Shown one piece after another: positions 27,331 through 41,160 of a DNA stretch of 64,000 nt. A program made the position numbers and the translations under genes. Origin of the DNA: Torymus aiolomorphi (Eukaryota; Arthropoda; Insecta; Hymenoptera; Torymidae); the NCBI GenBank assembly GCA_036365515.1, contig CM070873.1:45923511-45987510 (forward strand). Direction: 5' to 3'. The notes under the pieces are model-generated. The model was not told the DNA's origin and ran no database searches. It saw only the letters and a list, made by a program, of their open reading frames with translations. How positions within the stretch are numbered: the first letter of the stretch is position 1; each line of letters starts with the position of its first letter.

Positions 27331-30300
27331 TCACTATTATTGAATATTTTTTATGTTCGACCATTTCTTTTTACTTTTTGCAAGATCCTGAGAGGAAAAG
27401 TCAAAGATGCGAGGGTTTTTTTGCAGTTAAGGCTAATGAATTATCTGTTTTTCTGAAAGGCTATTTGTGTCGACTGGGAAGTTACAGCGGTTTGGAAATA
27501 AATTCATGTAAGATTAACTTGCCCGAGCAAAAAAGTCTGCAATCTGGCGAAAGTCGAGTGTAGTGGAAACCTTGTTGGTACTATAGATCACAATATTTGT
27601 TGGTACTAAAGTTTGGCAAAACATTGATAAAATCTTCATTTCTTGTATACTATACTACTATATTTACTGATGTTTTGGGAGGTTTTGATTCATGTTTTTT
27701 AAATTTATATTTGATTAGACTACCATACAAAGAAGTTGATTATTGTTTTATAATTATTTATAGCTGAATTCAAACGTCAATAATTAACGATTCTTTACAA
27801 ATGTAACTGCCATGAAAATAAACATGTCATTGAAGATCTAAAGAATATGTTACATAGCTTCAAACCTCATTGTTTTACTGGCATTATTGGAAAATACATA
27901 ATTTAAAATATTTTTTTTTCTAGTAAATATTTTTAAATGTTAATTTCTGTAATGCATGTCCAAAGTTTATAATACATTATCGTAATAAAGTATTTTTAGA
28001 TACGTAATACGTAGAGAAAGTACCTAAAACTTTTTCTCAAAGAACTCAAAAACTAATTATTAAATTTCAATAAAATTTTGCACGTGAAATTAAAAATATA
28101 ATTAAACGTACGTATAAACTCTATTTTTCCACCAAATTTCAAAACAATTAAATTATTTTTATCACAGTTATCGAGTCCCAAAGAAAATCGATTTTTTCAC
28201 ATATTTTTTTCAGTGAAACATATTCTAGATATCTATAAAGCTATAATACGGACCGATGTAACAAAAGAAAATCAACTTTCTCATACGTATAAGGAAAGCG
28301 AGTTTATTCCTAAGATTATATAAGCAAAAACAAAAAGAAACCTGTTTTATCAAAATAGGTAATATTAAATTACACCTTCAGATGTCAGATGTGAGCGTAC
28401 ACATGCACAGATTCCTTCCGACATTTTTTAAAACTCGTTATTTCGATTAAAAATCCTACAAAATGCATTTCTGATATCTTTTTTGAAAATAAATTATTTT
28501 TACTTATCACAAAACTTCTTTTAAGAGAGAGCAAAGAGAGAAATTTTAATCATGCCAGTTTCCTTTCGGAAATGTTTTACTCTTTAAAAGCCAGAAAAAG
28601 TTTATTAATCTTACTGCTTCAATTTCATATAATTAAACTCAAAGTCTAATCTAGTCTAAGCAGCTATAACGCACTTTTTAGAAAGAGCATGATTAAAGCA
28701 CATCAAAAGTTTTATTATAACATCGATTAAAGAGTTAAAGCCAACTACGCAATATCATTCTCACGTTATCTACACAAAATTATTTCACAGAGTTTAATTA
28801 AAATTGAATAATAAAGTAGTCAAGCTTTTTTTATATTCATATAACCTTGCATCTCATATTTAATAAATATTTGCAATTATTTGCTGTTCTCAATTTTAAT
28901 TACTTTTTGGAATTGATAAAGTTTAAATCATTAATCTTCTAATCCACTCCGTTAATCCCGTACTATTGAATATTTGATGAAATGCTCGCGTATATAATTA
29001 TTTGAACAACATAAAAACTTAATGAAATGATAATACTTCTAACAAACTTCGATAAACCTTTTGGAGGTGAGTGCAAAACCGCGTATAATGAAATTCTGTC
29101 TCTCATTTAATATGAAGCGATCTTTCCACGCACGCGCGCGTTCGCGCTGATGTATCGCGGCGCACTCATTGTGCCCTACAAAAAATTTATCGCCTAACAA
29201 TGTGTATATGCCGACATGCGCGCAAACTTTAAGGCCAATTTATGCATTTTCCTTGGACCGTGTAACGACGTTCCGCAGGCGCGCACGCACGTATGCCACT
29301 ATACGGCTGTGGCTCGTGTATTTTCGTCGGCCACTTGTCGTACTCTCGTTTCTCTCTTCATTATTAACGTCCGAGTAAAAATGACGTGCGCGCGCCACTC
29401 TTTTGTCGAGCTTAACTATTTAAATAGCTCCTCCGAGCGGAAGGGCTCGAGGGTGCTCCTCGAGTCTTCGTCGCGTGGTATGCGCTTAGTACTCGCGCCG
29501 TGTCTTCTCGGTCTTCTTTGTTACTCGTTCCCTAGATTTCTGACCTTTCCTCAGATTTTTATTCCCAAGGATTCTGGAAGTTATGTTTTCACTATTTTCT
29601 GCTTCTTTATATTTTGAGGCACATAATTCACACTTTTTAGATCTACATGTGATATTATAGCTTAGATTAATAATTCTTAAGAATACAAAATATTTAAGGC
29701 AAACATATATACTAATTTGTTGTGGTTTTAATTATAGCAATTAATATATAAATGTTTCATTCCTCGTCTGTTTGTCAAAGTTCTTAAGTAAAATGAATGC
29801 TTTAATTAGTCATACAAAATTGTAAACTTTATTTTTCTAAAATTTATCTTCATTTATTATATAAATATTCTATTATTATTTATCATCTACTATTATATTT
29901 TCAAAAGCTAAAATAACAAAGTGGAAAATTACATATGTTTATTTATTAACAAACATATTCTGTAGTAATTTTAAAAAAAGTATGTAATTGATCATTTCAC
30001 GTGAATGAAGTTCATTTACATCCATGCTTATGATAGTATAAAAATTTACTATCACTATAAAATAAATTGTATTGTACTTTAGCCGCTTGTTAAAGAAGTA
30101 ATTTTCTCATCATGAAGGTAGGATAAACTAGCGCTGTTGGTATCTTTCGTCTTCGAAGGTTTATTTTTCTTTGAAAGTTATATAGAAAAAAATCTTATAA
30201 ATTTTCTAATGCATATTTTGAATTAGAAGTTAACGACATTGTTTCCATTCACAATATATCATATTCTTTTATTTTTAAATTCATTCACTAATTTTTATTA

Positions 30301-31850
30301 TTTACTCTATTTCTTTGTATACTTTTATTATTTAATTACTTCAAACCTACATAAAGACTCAAAACAAGTTTAAAATAATCTAATAATAGTGTGAGAAAGA
30401 AAGAAAAGTTTCACACAGAATAGCAATTTATTTATCATCTCTAAGCAAATATCTCTTTGAGATTGTTTCCTGCTAGAATTTCAATTTTCAATACTCTATG
30501 AGATAAATAAAAAAAAATCATATTTTGAAATATATTTGATTCAAATAATTTTAGTTAGATAATAAAATATTTTGATAACAATAAAGTGATTTAAAAAAAT
30601 AAAAAATAAGGTAATACAAGACCAAGATAAAACTACTTTTCGTAAGACGGGAAATTGACAGAATTTACGAGTGAAAATTTTCAAACCAATTTTAAAAAGT
30701 TCCGCGTTATAATGTAAATTTTGTTTACTCACGAGAAAAAGTGTGCAAACAAGACGAGAACTCACGTCTTCTCAGTACCTTGATCTCAATTTTCAACTTC
30801 AAAACTACGAATTACGACTTTTAGTGCCAATTTCACTTTCAAATAACTATCAAAATTATTTGTAAATGTTTAAAATTCGAAAAAGCATAGTTTCAACTAT
30901 TTATTGTAATTCTTCGTACTTTTATAAAAAATACAGTATATTTATAAACTAAATTTATTTGAAAATTCAAGACCTAACAGAAAACGTTGCTATTTTTTCA
31001 GTGTCCTTTAAAAAATCTATTCTTTAGGTAATTATGCATCAGTTTTTCTATCAACTGCTGTTTATAAAACATTGTTTTTATCGATTACCGAGGAATAAAC
31101 GTTTCCAATTTCTCGTGTCCGGGATTTCACCTAACAACAAAAACAACGAGCTAAACAATAAAACTAGTAAAGTAGTAACTCGGTCTAAAGTCAGAGCAGC
31201 AGCAATAGTAGCAGGATCGCACGAGAAAAAGAAAAAAGCCCGATGAAACTCTGGCTTTTCCGCCAAAAAGAGCAACGATTCCCGTCGTGCGGCTACTAGT
31301 CCGAAATTCCGGCGCACAAACTGGAGAATGAAGTTCAATCCCCGAGCTCCCCATAACAACTATATATGATTCCAGGTTTGTGGCACAGCTCGCGGACAAT
31401 TTAAGCAAAAAAGCTTATTAGTTTGCTTCGTAAAACAAGTAAGAAGAAAAGGGTAAGTACGCGACATTTGAGATGAGCGCACTTTGTCGCGCTTAGGCAT
31501 ATGGGAGCGAAGCGATGCACAGCATTGGAACGAAAAAAAATAGGTGAAACGCCGTACAGTGCGGACGGCTTGTGCGGCGATACTACCCCGCGTTGAACTT
31601 TCGCACTCGCGCGGAGAACAGCAAGCGCGCGCTCCGGATCGATAGATGAAAGTCCGCGCGCCGCTGGGTGATCCTAACTTTTTTTGTTGGAGTGTTGGGT
31701 TTTAAAGTGCAGGTTTACGAGGAATTGCTGCGTACCAAATAACGTGCCTATTTTTTTATTTTTCTTCATTATTTGATTTCAGAATGTTTTGTATGTGGGT
31801 TTTAGAGATTTTTCATCTGTGTGATCTAATCTGGGTTTTAACAATAGATA
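27331..31850. other. Mostly AT-rich DNA with CpG patches at 29100-29580 and 31180-31680
   Basis: No exon with paired splice signals found. The 29216-29617 open frame ends in hydrophobic codons but is not recognisable. Confidence 0.4.
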
Positions 31851-32124
31851 CACGGAGAGAAATTCCATAATTAAAATTATCAGAGTGCTCTAGTAATTTT
31901 TTCACAGACTGACTCAAATTTACTTTTTACGAGATTTTTAACAAATGTTAGGAGGCACAAAATAGTTTTTATGATTCACATTCGAAAAATTATAACACAT
32001 TCGAGAAATTTATTTCGCGTCTCCTAAAATGTGTTAAAAATTTCGTAAAAAGTCCATTTGAGTTAGTCTGTGACAAAATTACTAGAGCACTCTAGTAATT
32101 TTAACTACAGAATTTTTCTCCGTG
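31851..32124. mobile_element. 274-bp TA-flanked miniature inverted-repeat element (CACGGAG family)
   Basis: Ends CACGGAGAGAAATTC and GAATTTTTCTCCGTG are inverted and bounded by TA on both sides. The inverted similarity runs inward about 108 bases (GAGTGCTCTAGTAATTTT, the CAGACT..CTCAAAT block, GGAG(G/A)C), leaving a loop of roughly 57 bases. TA flanks suggest a Tc1/mariner-type mobiliser, but I cannot identify the parent. Confidence 0.75.
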
Positions 32125-32578
32125 TATGATATTGAAATCTTGAAAAAATCTACTTATCACACATTCAGGAATTGAGTTTGAAATCTTCTTATGTTATAAT
32201 AGTGACAAAGTCGACAAGTTCTTCATACCGATGAGAAGTATCATATAGGTATAAAGACTGATAGCACTTGATTTGCTTAAATAAATTCTTTTAAAGTCAT
32301 GTAATTTAATATGGATGTGAACATATTGATATTTTGTACTTTTTACAATTCAAATTTTATATTGAATAATACCAATCATAGTTTCAAATACGAAATTAAT
32401 TTCCTAATCCTGAATTACAATTTATTATTTTTTCAGTTATCTGTTGATGCAATACATTTTTAATTTTATTTTTCTGTTTTGACGTTTATAGTAAGGGTTG
32501 AAAATTTGGAAAATAATTATTTGAAATCTAACAATTATCAACATATCAATATTTCTATGATAAAATATTTCAACATTA

Positions 32579-32609
32579 TTTCTATTCTATTCTATTCTAT
32601 TTCTATTCA
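32579..32609. repeat. (TTCTA)n pentanucleotide repeat
   Basis: About five units of CTATT/TTCTA, slightly irregular at the ends. Confidence 0.9.
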
Positions 32610-32810
32610 GAAATAGTTACTAGGCAAAAATATAGGAGCATATTTAGATGCGAAATATACATGCTTCAAAATAACTTAACCATTTTCAATATTTATGACA
32701 CAAATATGGGAATTTGTATTTATAAAAATATGCGTTATGGCTTGTGATACGTGCAAGTCATTCAAACATAAAACATGTAAAAGACACCAACTTACCGAAA
32801 AGTCACTTAC

Positions 32811-33010
32811 TAGAATGTCGGATTGAGACTTTTTCGGCAAGTCCAAAAAAACGGCCATCTTCGTGTGGTCGTAAAGATCAGCATCTACGTAAAGGTCGAA
32901 GAGCGGGGCACCGGCTATTTTCAAAAGTGACGAGATCAAAGGCGTTACGTCGGACGGTCCCTCGCTATTTGGCCGAATATAACCACCTAATTCATCTAGC
33001 AGCTTATAAA
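32811..33010 (-). CDS. Single exon of a peptidase M13 (neprilysin-like) gene
   Basis: This 200-base exon on the minus strand runs from an acceptor (TTTGTTACAG) at its high end to a donor (CTA|GTAAGTGA) at 32810; a second in-frame donor lies 15 bases further on. It starts in phase 1 and ends in phase 0. The 66 codons read KLLDELGGY ... PLISSLLKIAGAPLFDLYVDAD ... MAVFLDLPKK. This fits the part of the M13 metallopeptidase N-terminal domain where family members have PLL..L...GG, then a short acidic strand (V.AD), then an LDQP-like turn. Here the turn is LDLP, a divergence seen in some insect family members. M13 enzymes are usually type II membrane or secreted zinc endopeptidases that cut signalling peptides. 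The zinc-binding HExxH exon is not in reach, and no neighbouring exon could be identified with certainty, so introns must be long. An unrelated insect family is possible. Confidence 0.6.
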
Positions 33011-34225
33011 CTGTAACAAAAAGAAAAAGGAATTTGGTTGAATTATTTTTAAAATGATAATTTAAGTTTATAAAGTAAATAACGTAAACGAATTTAGTTT
33101 TATATATAGTGTAATGTTTATTTATCTGTATATCAAACAGTCTCAAATATTTTATGTTATATGTATACACCTTTCCATAAGAGATAGAATAAAAATAGAA
33201 CTTAAAGAGTAAAATGAAAACCAAGTGAATTATTATATAGCTATATTATTGAGTTAGCTAAGAATAAAACTTCAGGTTCTGTGTTTCATCATACTCTACA
33301 ATAATCCATTACAAGCCACAAGCAATTTATTACTCTCCATTGAGAAATTAGAAACAAAGAGATTTGTCATTACATTTAATCTAGTAAATATAAAAATTCA
33401 TCAATATATACGTATAAATTTTTAGAAAATACAATGATATATATGTAATTTAATTTTGGCAAATAAAGTTTATCATATATCAATCAAATACGTTTTATTT
33501 ACTAGACATGCCACTTTGGAAGTTTGTTCTCCTTTGCATTCTAGCATCTAAAGCCTGAGAGGGACGAGAGAAATTGCACTAATTAAAGGGTGTAACGGGG
33601 AAACTCAACGGGCGCGACGCGATATATTCCTTAAGTTTCGTTCCCTGCGTTCGTTCGTTCGTTCGTTCGTTCGATATGCACGTATAAGTAAAATAAACTT
33701 TATGTTCAAGTATACATTGATGCCACGCGTATCAAGCTCTATGCCGAGAGCGTGGGAGAAGGTATGTGTATAATCCAATCGATACGGATATAACAGATTT
33801 CAAGCTGCGGAGTAATATGTATTCGGGTCAAATTGATAGGGTTGATGGTATGTCGTTTTCTTTTGGTTTCGCTTTGATTAATACTTTTGAGTCAGAATTA
33901 ATGGATGTGTACGGTTCTTTTATAGCTGCGCAAGATACTAATAAGTATTATTGAATTTCATCTACTTTCTGTTCCACATAAAAAGCCGATGCCAATTTAT
34001 TAGCACAAGACTTATTCTTCAAAACTTATTTCTTTATTAAATTTAAATTATTATTATTTATTAAATTATTATTGAAAATACAAACAATTAAAAAATTTTT
34101 ATTTACATTTGAGTTGTACAATCATTTCATTTGAGTATGTTTTTTCTATTTTAAATACAATTACTATATGTACGAATTCGATAACGAACCTTCATTTGTC
34201 ACGGAATTTTGAATTGTAACAACTC
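33011..34225. other. AT-rich DNA with a small CpG patch; possible short exon at 33730-33762
   Basis: On the plus strand GCGTGGGAGAAG|GTATGTG is a good donor at 33763, preceded by ATGCCACGCG; a mini-exon of about 14 codons is possible but unsupported. Confidence 0.25.
33648..33673. repeat. (TTCG)n tetranucleotide repeat
   Basis: Six to seven units of GTTC/TTCG in a small CpG-rich patch. Confidence 0.95.
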
Positions 34226-34229
34226 TTAA

Positions 34230-34762
34230 GGTGGCTCATGCGATTTCTTATAAAAAAGCAGATACATCTTAAACTTAACAAATATGTTCTTTAGACATTA
34301 AACTTTCGATCTGTACTAAGAAAATTGTAGGTCAACGACCAAATTATCGAAAAAACTGAGTTTATAAATAGGTACGTTTAACACATAACCTTATGGGAAT
34401 GAACAGTTTATTGCTTCGTAGTAACTTGTAAAAAAGCAGTTTTTAATTTACAATATATGAAATTAAAGATTTTTTTGTGAAGAATCTAATGATATCATCA
34501 GAATTATAGGTTAACGACCAAACAAAAAAGATATTAACAATAAACGTTACAAATGTGCTACTGCGCATGCGCACTGCGACCAGTCATATAAATGTAGCGA
34601 CAAATTAGCAAAGTTTTTACTTATTTATAAAATCTTTTTTTTGTTTGAACATTTAGAAGTTATTTACAATAAATTTGCGTTTAATACGTTAACTTAATTT
34701 GGCAATAATAAAGAAGCCCCTTGCAGGGCCCCGACTTTACGGCACCAAACGCATGAGCCACC
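34230..34762. mobile_element. TTAA-flanked nonautonomous element, 533 bp
   Basis: The ends GGTGGCTCATGCG and CGCATGAGCCACC are perfect inverted repeats bounded by TTAA on both sides (34226-34229, 34763-34766). An internal motif, AGGT(C/T)AACGACCAAA, occurs twice as a direct repeat (near 34331 and 34510). This is a third, distinct TTAA family; no coding frame. Confidence 0.85.
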
Positions 34763-35278
34763 TTAACGCACAGTAATGAACGTCAAATGTTTAAAAATAT
34801 GGTAGAACATCCATATTAATTATTACAAAGTTCTTTTATTATTGTTTTTTAACGAAAAATTAAAAAATGATAAAATTACAGTACATAACTGATATACATT
34901 ATAGGATATTTGTCCCTATTTGTGTGCCTGTCCGTATTTGTGAGCCCTTTTTGGAATTTCCGATGTAAGAAAAAAGTTCTAACCATAAAAATTATGAAAG
35001 GCTATTACAAGAAAGAGTAAAAAGATGTTTTATCCCATAAATTCCAAGGTTTGATGTATTATTTGTTAATGATCGTAAGTTAAGAAGTGTCTTTAATACG
35101 GACTGTGCTTTAAGGGCACACTAATGCGGTCTCTTGCCCTAGCAATTAAAGTTAGACAAAATAAGATTCATTTTAGTTGGTAGTCACACTCAATATAAGC
35201 CCATATGTAATACACGACCAGTACTGGGTACTAATAGAGTGTCCAATACTGAGAAAAAATGTAGGCTGAACACAACTA

Positions 35279-35887
35279 CACGGAGAAAAATCGTGTCGTA
35301 AAAATTACTATTTTTATAGTAAACGTAAGGCAGACTTATATTCCCTGGTGAAAATATTTTTATGAAAAAAGTAACACGGTGTTCCAAATCAGATATACTT
35401 GTCTAAAAGAAATCATATTTTTCCATACTATAAAGTAATTATTCATAGTGATTAATAATAAATTCATTATTATTCTTAGAATTAATTCTTCACTATTTGT
35501 TTATGAAATTACTATGAATATTGATTAATTTTTTCTGTTCATGAATTTTTTGTAATATATCCATAGTGTTTCATGGATAGGTAATGAAACACAGACTTAA
35601 TGAATAGTTATGAGTAACTGATTAATATATTTGGAAGAGAATGGAGAAATCTTATTTTCCATGCTTATTGAGAAATTTCAATAAAATCATTGATTTGGAA
35701 CCCTTTCTTACTCTTTTCATGAAAATATTTTCACCATGCAGAGTTTTGATGAAGATTGCTATTATTTTGTCATTTTTACTATATAAATAGCAATTTTTAC
35801 TATAAATTGTAGTCATTTTCAGGAGAATATTATTTTGTCCAACGTTTATAATCAAAGATAGTAATTTTCACAACATTTTTCTCCGTG
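35279..35887. mobile_element. 609-bp element with CACGGAGAAAAAT ends (same family type)
   Basis: CACGGAGAAAAAT and its reverse complement ATTTTTCTCCGTG bound the segment. Inverted similarity inside is patchy (AAAATTACTAT, GGTGAAAATATTTT.ATGAAAA, GGTTCCAAATCA). The left flank is TA; the right flank is TC, so the target duplication is imperfect or lost. It shares its first eight bases with the element at 31851. Confidence 0.65.
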
Positions 35888-36519
35888 TCATCCAGTTCAT
35901 CGCTTCTTTATTTTATACGCATAAAAGTCTAATTACAGCAGCAAATAAAATAGTTTACAAAATATCAGATATAATCGATGTATCGTAGAAAACCAAACTA
36001 GCCTAAGATAATGAATGGAAAACATGATTAAATTTAATAGTAATTTAGTAATAATGTTTTAATTAAATTAATTACAATTAATGTTCTATATCAATAACAC
36101 TACTCCACGACAGGTCGTCGGTCGAATTAAAAACAGTAATTCAAGAATTAAAAATATTTTAAATAAAATCGAAACTGGAATTGTTTTTTCAATGATTTCT
36201 ATTTATAAAAAGTTTAGAGTCTTAATTTTGTAGATAACGTCTCTAATATATTAGAAAATTAAAAACAAATTATTGATTTAAAAAACCAATTTCTTAATTG
36301 AAAATGTGTAGAAATATTTATACATAGTAGAAACATCCTATCAAAGACCAGCTTTTACGTCAACTGTATTTCCTATATTAGTCTATGTAGACAACAATAT
36401 AATTACTAGTATGTAAAGCAAACGAGTAAAGACGAAACAGACAACCTATAAATTAATCAAGGTATTTCGCAAACAACAATGAAATGGGTATCCCTATACC
36501 TTTTCACTTCATAATTAAC
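35888..36519. other. AT-rich DNA, no gene seen
   Basis: Nothing beyond short A/T runs. Confidence 0.4.
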
Positions 36520-39500
36520 AAACTGTCACCCCGAAATAAACCTGGCCAGCCATGCCGAACGCGGTGATTCGTCAATTAGAAAGAAAGCCCCCCTCAACAA
36601 AGCCAACTTCATCCATAAATCACGAATTTGTTTAGGCTGCGGCGGCGGGGCGGCGCGGGGGCTCCTCACCGCGGCGGCTAGGGGGAATTCGCTCCTTAGG
36701 GATCAACCTGAGAGCGTCGGGCGACGCGAGGTCAAAGGGTGTGTATATATACACGCGGCGGTGGATGAGGGGAAGCGGGTGGCGGGAGAATGTCCAAGTT
36801 CGCGGGTGGAGCGACGTGCCATGGGCCACCACCGCGCACGGCAGCGGCGAAGGGCCGGAAGTTCCATTTCCGCGAGCGCGAGCGCAATCGGAATTTCGAG
36901 GCTCTCTCGGCGCATGCTTCACCGAATCCGATAAATTTATAATATCGCGCGAGCGCGAGTAGCAGCAGCAGCAGAGCCTCGAGACAGACAGCGAGGAGGA
37001 GGAGGAGGAGTGCCTCATTGTCTGATCGAAATTGAACTTTTCCACTCGTTAATCTTTGAGAGGCTTTGAATACGCGCCGAAAGGATTTAGAAGGCAGAGG
37101 TTGGTAGGTGGGTGGGTATATTGGGCTCGCTAATTGGCAAAAAGCTATCGGGCTTGAGAGATTTATTTTTAAGCGACTTAAATATTGCATAGGGATGTGA
37201 TTTCACGTTTGTAAAATTCATTTACAAAACGCGGACGAATCGATAATTTAATATCGTGTATGAGGCTGGAATTTTGGAAAGGTATGTTTGAATGAATCTT
37301 GTGTAATTTATCAAGAGTTATTTAGAGAGAAGGTATACATAATTGTTATTATTATTGATTTATTGCACCTATTACGATTAGCGGAGCTATATTTGCTGCA
37401 TTTAGAACATACAGTTTTATTGGTATACTTAAAGTAGGATCTTTGCAAAATCAAACCCACGAAAAGTAAATGAAATAAAAATATATATCTAATAAATAAT
37501 TTCTATAAGAGTATCCAGGCGAAAGCAAACATGTGTTTTCTGGGGCAATAAATAAGCTCAATAGTATTATCATATGTGCAATCAGGTGTCTTTTGAAAAA
37601 CCAAAAATAATTTATTTGCATGTTCATCAAATGATATTTTGCCGTAATCCTTCGTGTTGTTTTAAATATATTAAAATTTGTATTACTCTAACCCAAATTA
37701 TATAAAATATCGTCTTATAATTGTTCATATATCTTTAATCAAGTTTTTGAAAAAAAAAAAAAAAAAACATTTTGACAGAACCATTCAGTTACTAAGAACT
37801 TTTTTTTTCGTGCCGACCCCACAGGTGCAATATACCTCGCTCCCTCGATACTGGGTAAATACTCATAGCCCCTCTGGTATTATGTCAGAAGTGCATAAAG
37901 GAATCTACTGGTAAAAGGGCGAGCGGAAAGAAGAAAAAAAATAAAATAGTAATGTCATTTGTAAAAGTGGATTCTAGCCGACCTCGTGATGCATCTCCAC
38001 CGCCGCCGCCGTTCGAAGCCCGCGGCTCGGGAATGACGGAAGTCTTGCGCAATTAACTTCGGCCTTGACACGCGGGGCTCGCTCACCAGCGCGCTCACCA
38101 AGGAGCGAAACGTTTCCGATTCTGAGTGCACACAGCTGTTCTCGCGCCGAAAAATTTTCCGCGTATAATCGATGCGACGAGTAATTTCGCCTCTCTTCTT
38201 TGTCGAAGAGGCGCAGGAGAGGGATGAGAAAACGTAGGCGAGCAAATTGCTTCCGCGCGCTGGCCAATTTTCATTTGTTCGGATGTAGCAGTGAGCAATG
38301 GAGACTAAGAGAGCGCGGATTCAGAGAAAGTTAAGATTGGAGTTTCTGCGGGTGAGCTGGACCGGAGATTCACCTCCATTGAAAACTTGTACTGATAGCG
38401 TGATATTTAGTTACATTACGCACTGGAAGTTTTGTAGAAATATCGTTAATTAAATTTAATTACCACGGCCCTGGATGTGCTATAATTTTCGTCGTAAGTT
38501 TCGTCGAAACTGTGAAATTCAGATACTCTGATTGCAAGCAGTAAACATACGTTGTAACAAAAGCAAAATAAATTGAGATTTTTTACGTTAAAGTGTTTTA
38601 ATCACAGAAACCAACAGAATGAAAGAGTCTGAAACACTGTAGCCTTTAATTTTGTTCCACAGTTCGGTCTTCATTAAAACTTTATAGTATTTTTAGTGCT
38701 CTATAAAATTTTGTCCTCTTACTGGTCCGTGTAAAAATCCTATATTAAACTCTTCATTAGCTAAATGAATCGTGGCTAGTCAAATCTATATATTTTTTTG
38801 TTTATATAAAAAGTAAAAATTAAAAATATTAACTTCTCACGTCATACAATAATGTACAAAAATACACCCACCATCTTATAACTCTTTTCATGTTCTAAAA
38901 TAAAAAAAGGTTTAAAGATTTTACATATAAAACTCAACATCTTCACAGATTTAAATTTAGCCACACGCTCTACAATCGTATAACTACCGTCATGTATGTA
39001 TATACCTGCTTTCAAGTACTCTAACCTCCAATCGAAACATTAGCCCATCGAGACCACTGTGTCTCCCAAATCCGTCAGCAGTCGCTCATCAAAACACCGT
39101 CGATTGTTTCTCCCAAGCACCGATTAAACCAGCCCGCGCGCCTATTTACACCGCGGGCGTGTGCAGAACAGCCTCCTCTCTCTCCCCCCCGATATCGAAG
39201 TATTTTTAAGCGATCAATGATTTCGACGAGGAGCGCGCGACCTTGACATTCGCTTCCACAGCCGCCGCCGCCGCCGCCACGCGATCGATGGTGCGGGCAG
39301 CCGCTACGAGCGCGCGCAAAATACAAATGAGACGCGCGGGTGGGAAGCGGTTGCAGCGGCGGTGCCAGCCTTTCTCTAGATGTTCTTTTGAAAAATTAAA
39401 TCTATTTTTGGATCGAAATCGCTGGGACGGAACAACGTCTTTTTTTATTCGCCGGCTACCGGCGGCTTTGTCCGGCTCTTTTTCGCTGCTTTGCCGTTAA

Positions 39501-39700
39501 TGCGAAATAAATTTGGAATCGATCACTGGATCCGACACGGATTTACTGCGCCCCCCCCCCTTCATTATGTGTAATTTAGTCCGAGTGCCTTTTGGTTTTG
39601 AAACGGTCGAGCGTTAATTAATTGGAAGCTCGCTTTCAAAGTGAACTTCGTTGGTGGGGGCGGGGGGTGGTATAAAAGGATTGTGTGGTTTGTATCGATT
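36520..39700. other. Three CpG-rich blocks (36520-37130, 37800-38370, 39040-39700)
   Basis: Includes GCC repeats (37998, 39261), AGC and GAG trinucleotide runs (36961-37010), a poly-A run near 37749 and C/G runs near 39550 and 39660. Overlapping open frames on both strands, no recognisable protein. These are the last CpG-rich blocks of the window. Confidence 0.4.
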
Positions 39701-39825
39701 TCCGCGATTTCATAATCAATTACAGTTTTGGATTTATAGAGAGTATTGTAATAAATTATTAATATTTTCGAATATATATATACACATACGTTTTAGTTTT
39801 AAATCTAAGTATTCGATCATATAAC

Positions 39826-39977
39826 ACTCACACGCGCACGCACACACAGCTCACAAACACGCACGCACACACACACTCACAAACATATACGCACTCACAA
39901 ACACACACACATATACACACACGCACACACGCACCCACACACGCACACACGCACCCACACATACACACCACACACAT
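39826..39977. repeat. CA-rich imperfect microsatellite (CACACG/CACTCA variants)
   Basis: About 150 bases of CA repeats broken up by CG, CT and TA variants, such as GCACGCACACACACACTCAC. It marks the end of the last CpG-rich block. Confidence 0.95.
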
Positions 39978-41108
39978 ATTCATACAAATACTGCATTGAA
40001 TGAAACTTTTATAATTAACGGATAAAACAATACTCGGAAATGACGAATAAAGACATTATTTTCTGTGACGCTTTTATATGAAACATAGAATAATATTTAA
40101 TGTTGTACAATAATAGGAACTATAAATAATATTATAACCTGTTCGAATGAAGAACTACTGAGGTCATAGTAAAGGAGTATTTATTGCAGAAAACAAACTA
40201 TTTTTCTATTAGAAGTATAATAATGAACAGCAATGTGCAGTTGTTTCGTGTATAATTTCATTAACCGTACACGCGAATGTGAATTAAGTTCCAAGTAACT
40301 GCTGCAGAAACAAATTAACATTTTTTACGTTGCGTATACTACTTTATTTTAAGTAAAAAAGGCTATTTCGTTAAACTATAAGTGTGCATTAGACGAGATT
40401 GGTCTATGGTGACATGCCACGGAAAATATTATATATTATTAAGCCTGTTTAAGATTGTATTGGCCGTAAGGTCTCATTAAAAAATTTAAGACAAATATTT
40501 TGGTCGTATAATTCGTCAAAAACAGTAATATTCTACATTACTAAGAGTAAACAAATATGTAAAATGCTTTTTAGAACTGTAAAGAAAATTTTACACCGTT
40601 TTTAGAACATTTTAATGCTCATTTTTTAACTTTTTGGTATGACTGTACGTCTTGTTTCACAGATTTTATGTTATATTTCAGAAAATATTCTCGAAGTAGA
40701 CATTTTAAATAATGGAACTTGTTTATCTAATAAACATTGACGATTACACGAACTTTCAAAACTATGACACTATGGCATCTATGTTTTTTTTTTAACTTTT
40801 TTTAGTTGCTAATTTTGCAAATTCCGATAAGGCTAATGTTAAATTCAAATTGCAATAATTCCGTAACTATTCTCGTTAAGCCTCTGAAATTTTGCACATC
40901 TTTTTATATTTATGATATTTAATGACTATCAAATTTTGAACAACTTGTCACTATTTTCGTCTTATAGCAAGTACAACCTGAATAGACTTGATTCTTTGCA
41001 ATAAATGTACAAAATTGTAAAATTACTTTAAAAGAAATACGAAAAACTTTTTATTACACTGTTCAATTTTCTCATATGAAAATATAAATGCAAACCTTAT
41101 GTCCTAAC

Positions 41109-41160
<52 letters not shown>

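Noticed and set aside
26516..27343. Plus-strand open frames of 70-120 codons
   Set aside because: CpG-rich block, no homology recognised, overlapping frames.
32676..33224. 182-codon open frame on the minus strand taken as one gene
   Set aside because: Only the central 66 codons look like protein and they are bounded by good splice sites; the rest is AT-rich intron translation.
36632..37190. Overlapping open frames up to 152 codons, and a possible 41-base micro-exon (CTCTCAG| ... GCCGCG|GTGAGG) on the minus strand
   Set aside because: CG-rich composition explains the frames. The micro-exon has plausible splice words but no protein identity or conservation I can test.
38293..38350. Possible first coding exon starting ATGGAGACTAAGAG with donor CTGCGG|GTGAGC
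   Set aside because: Weak donor context and no downstream exon or protein identity.
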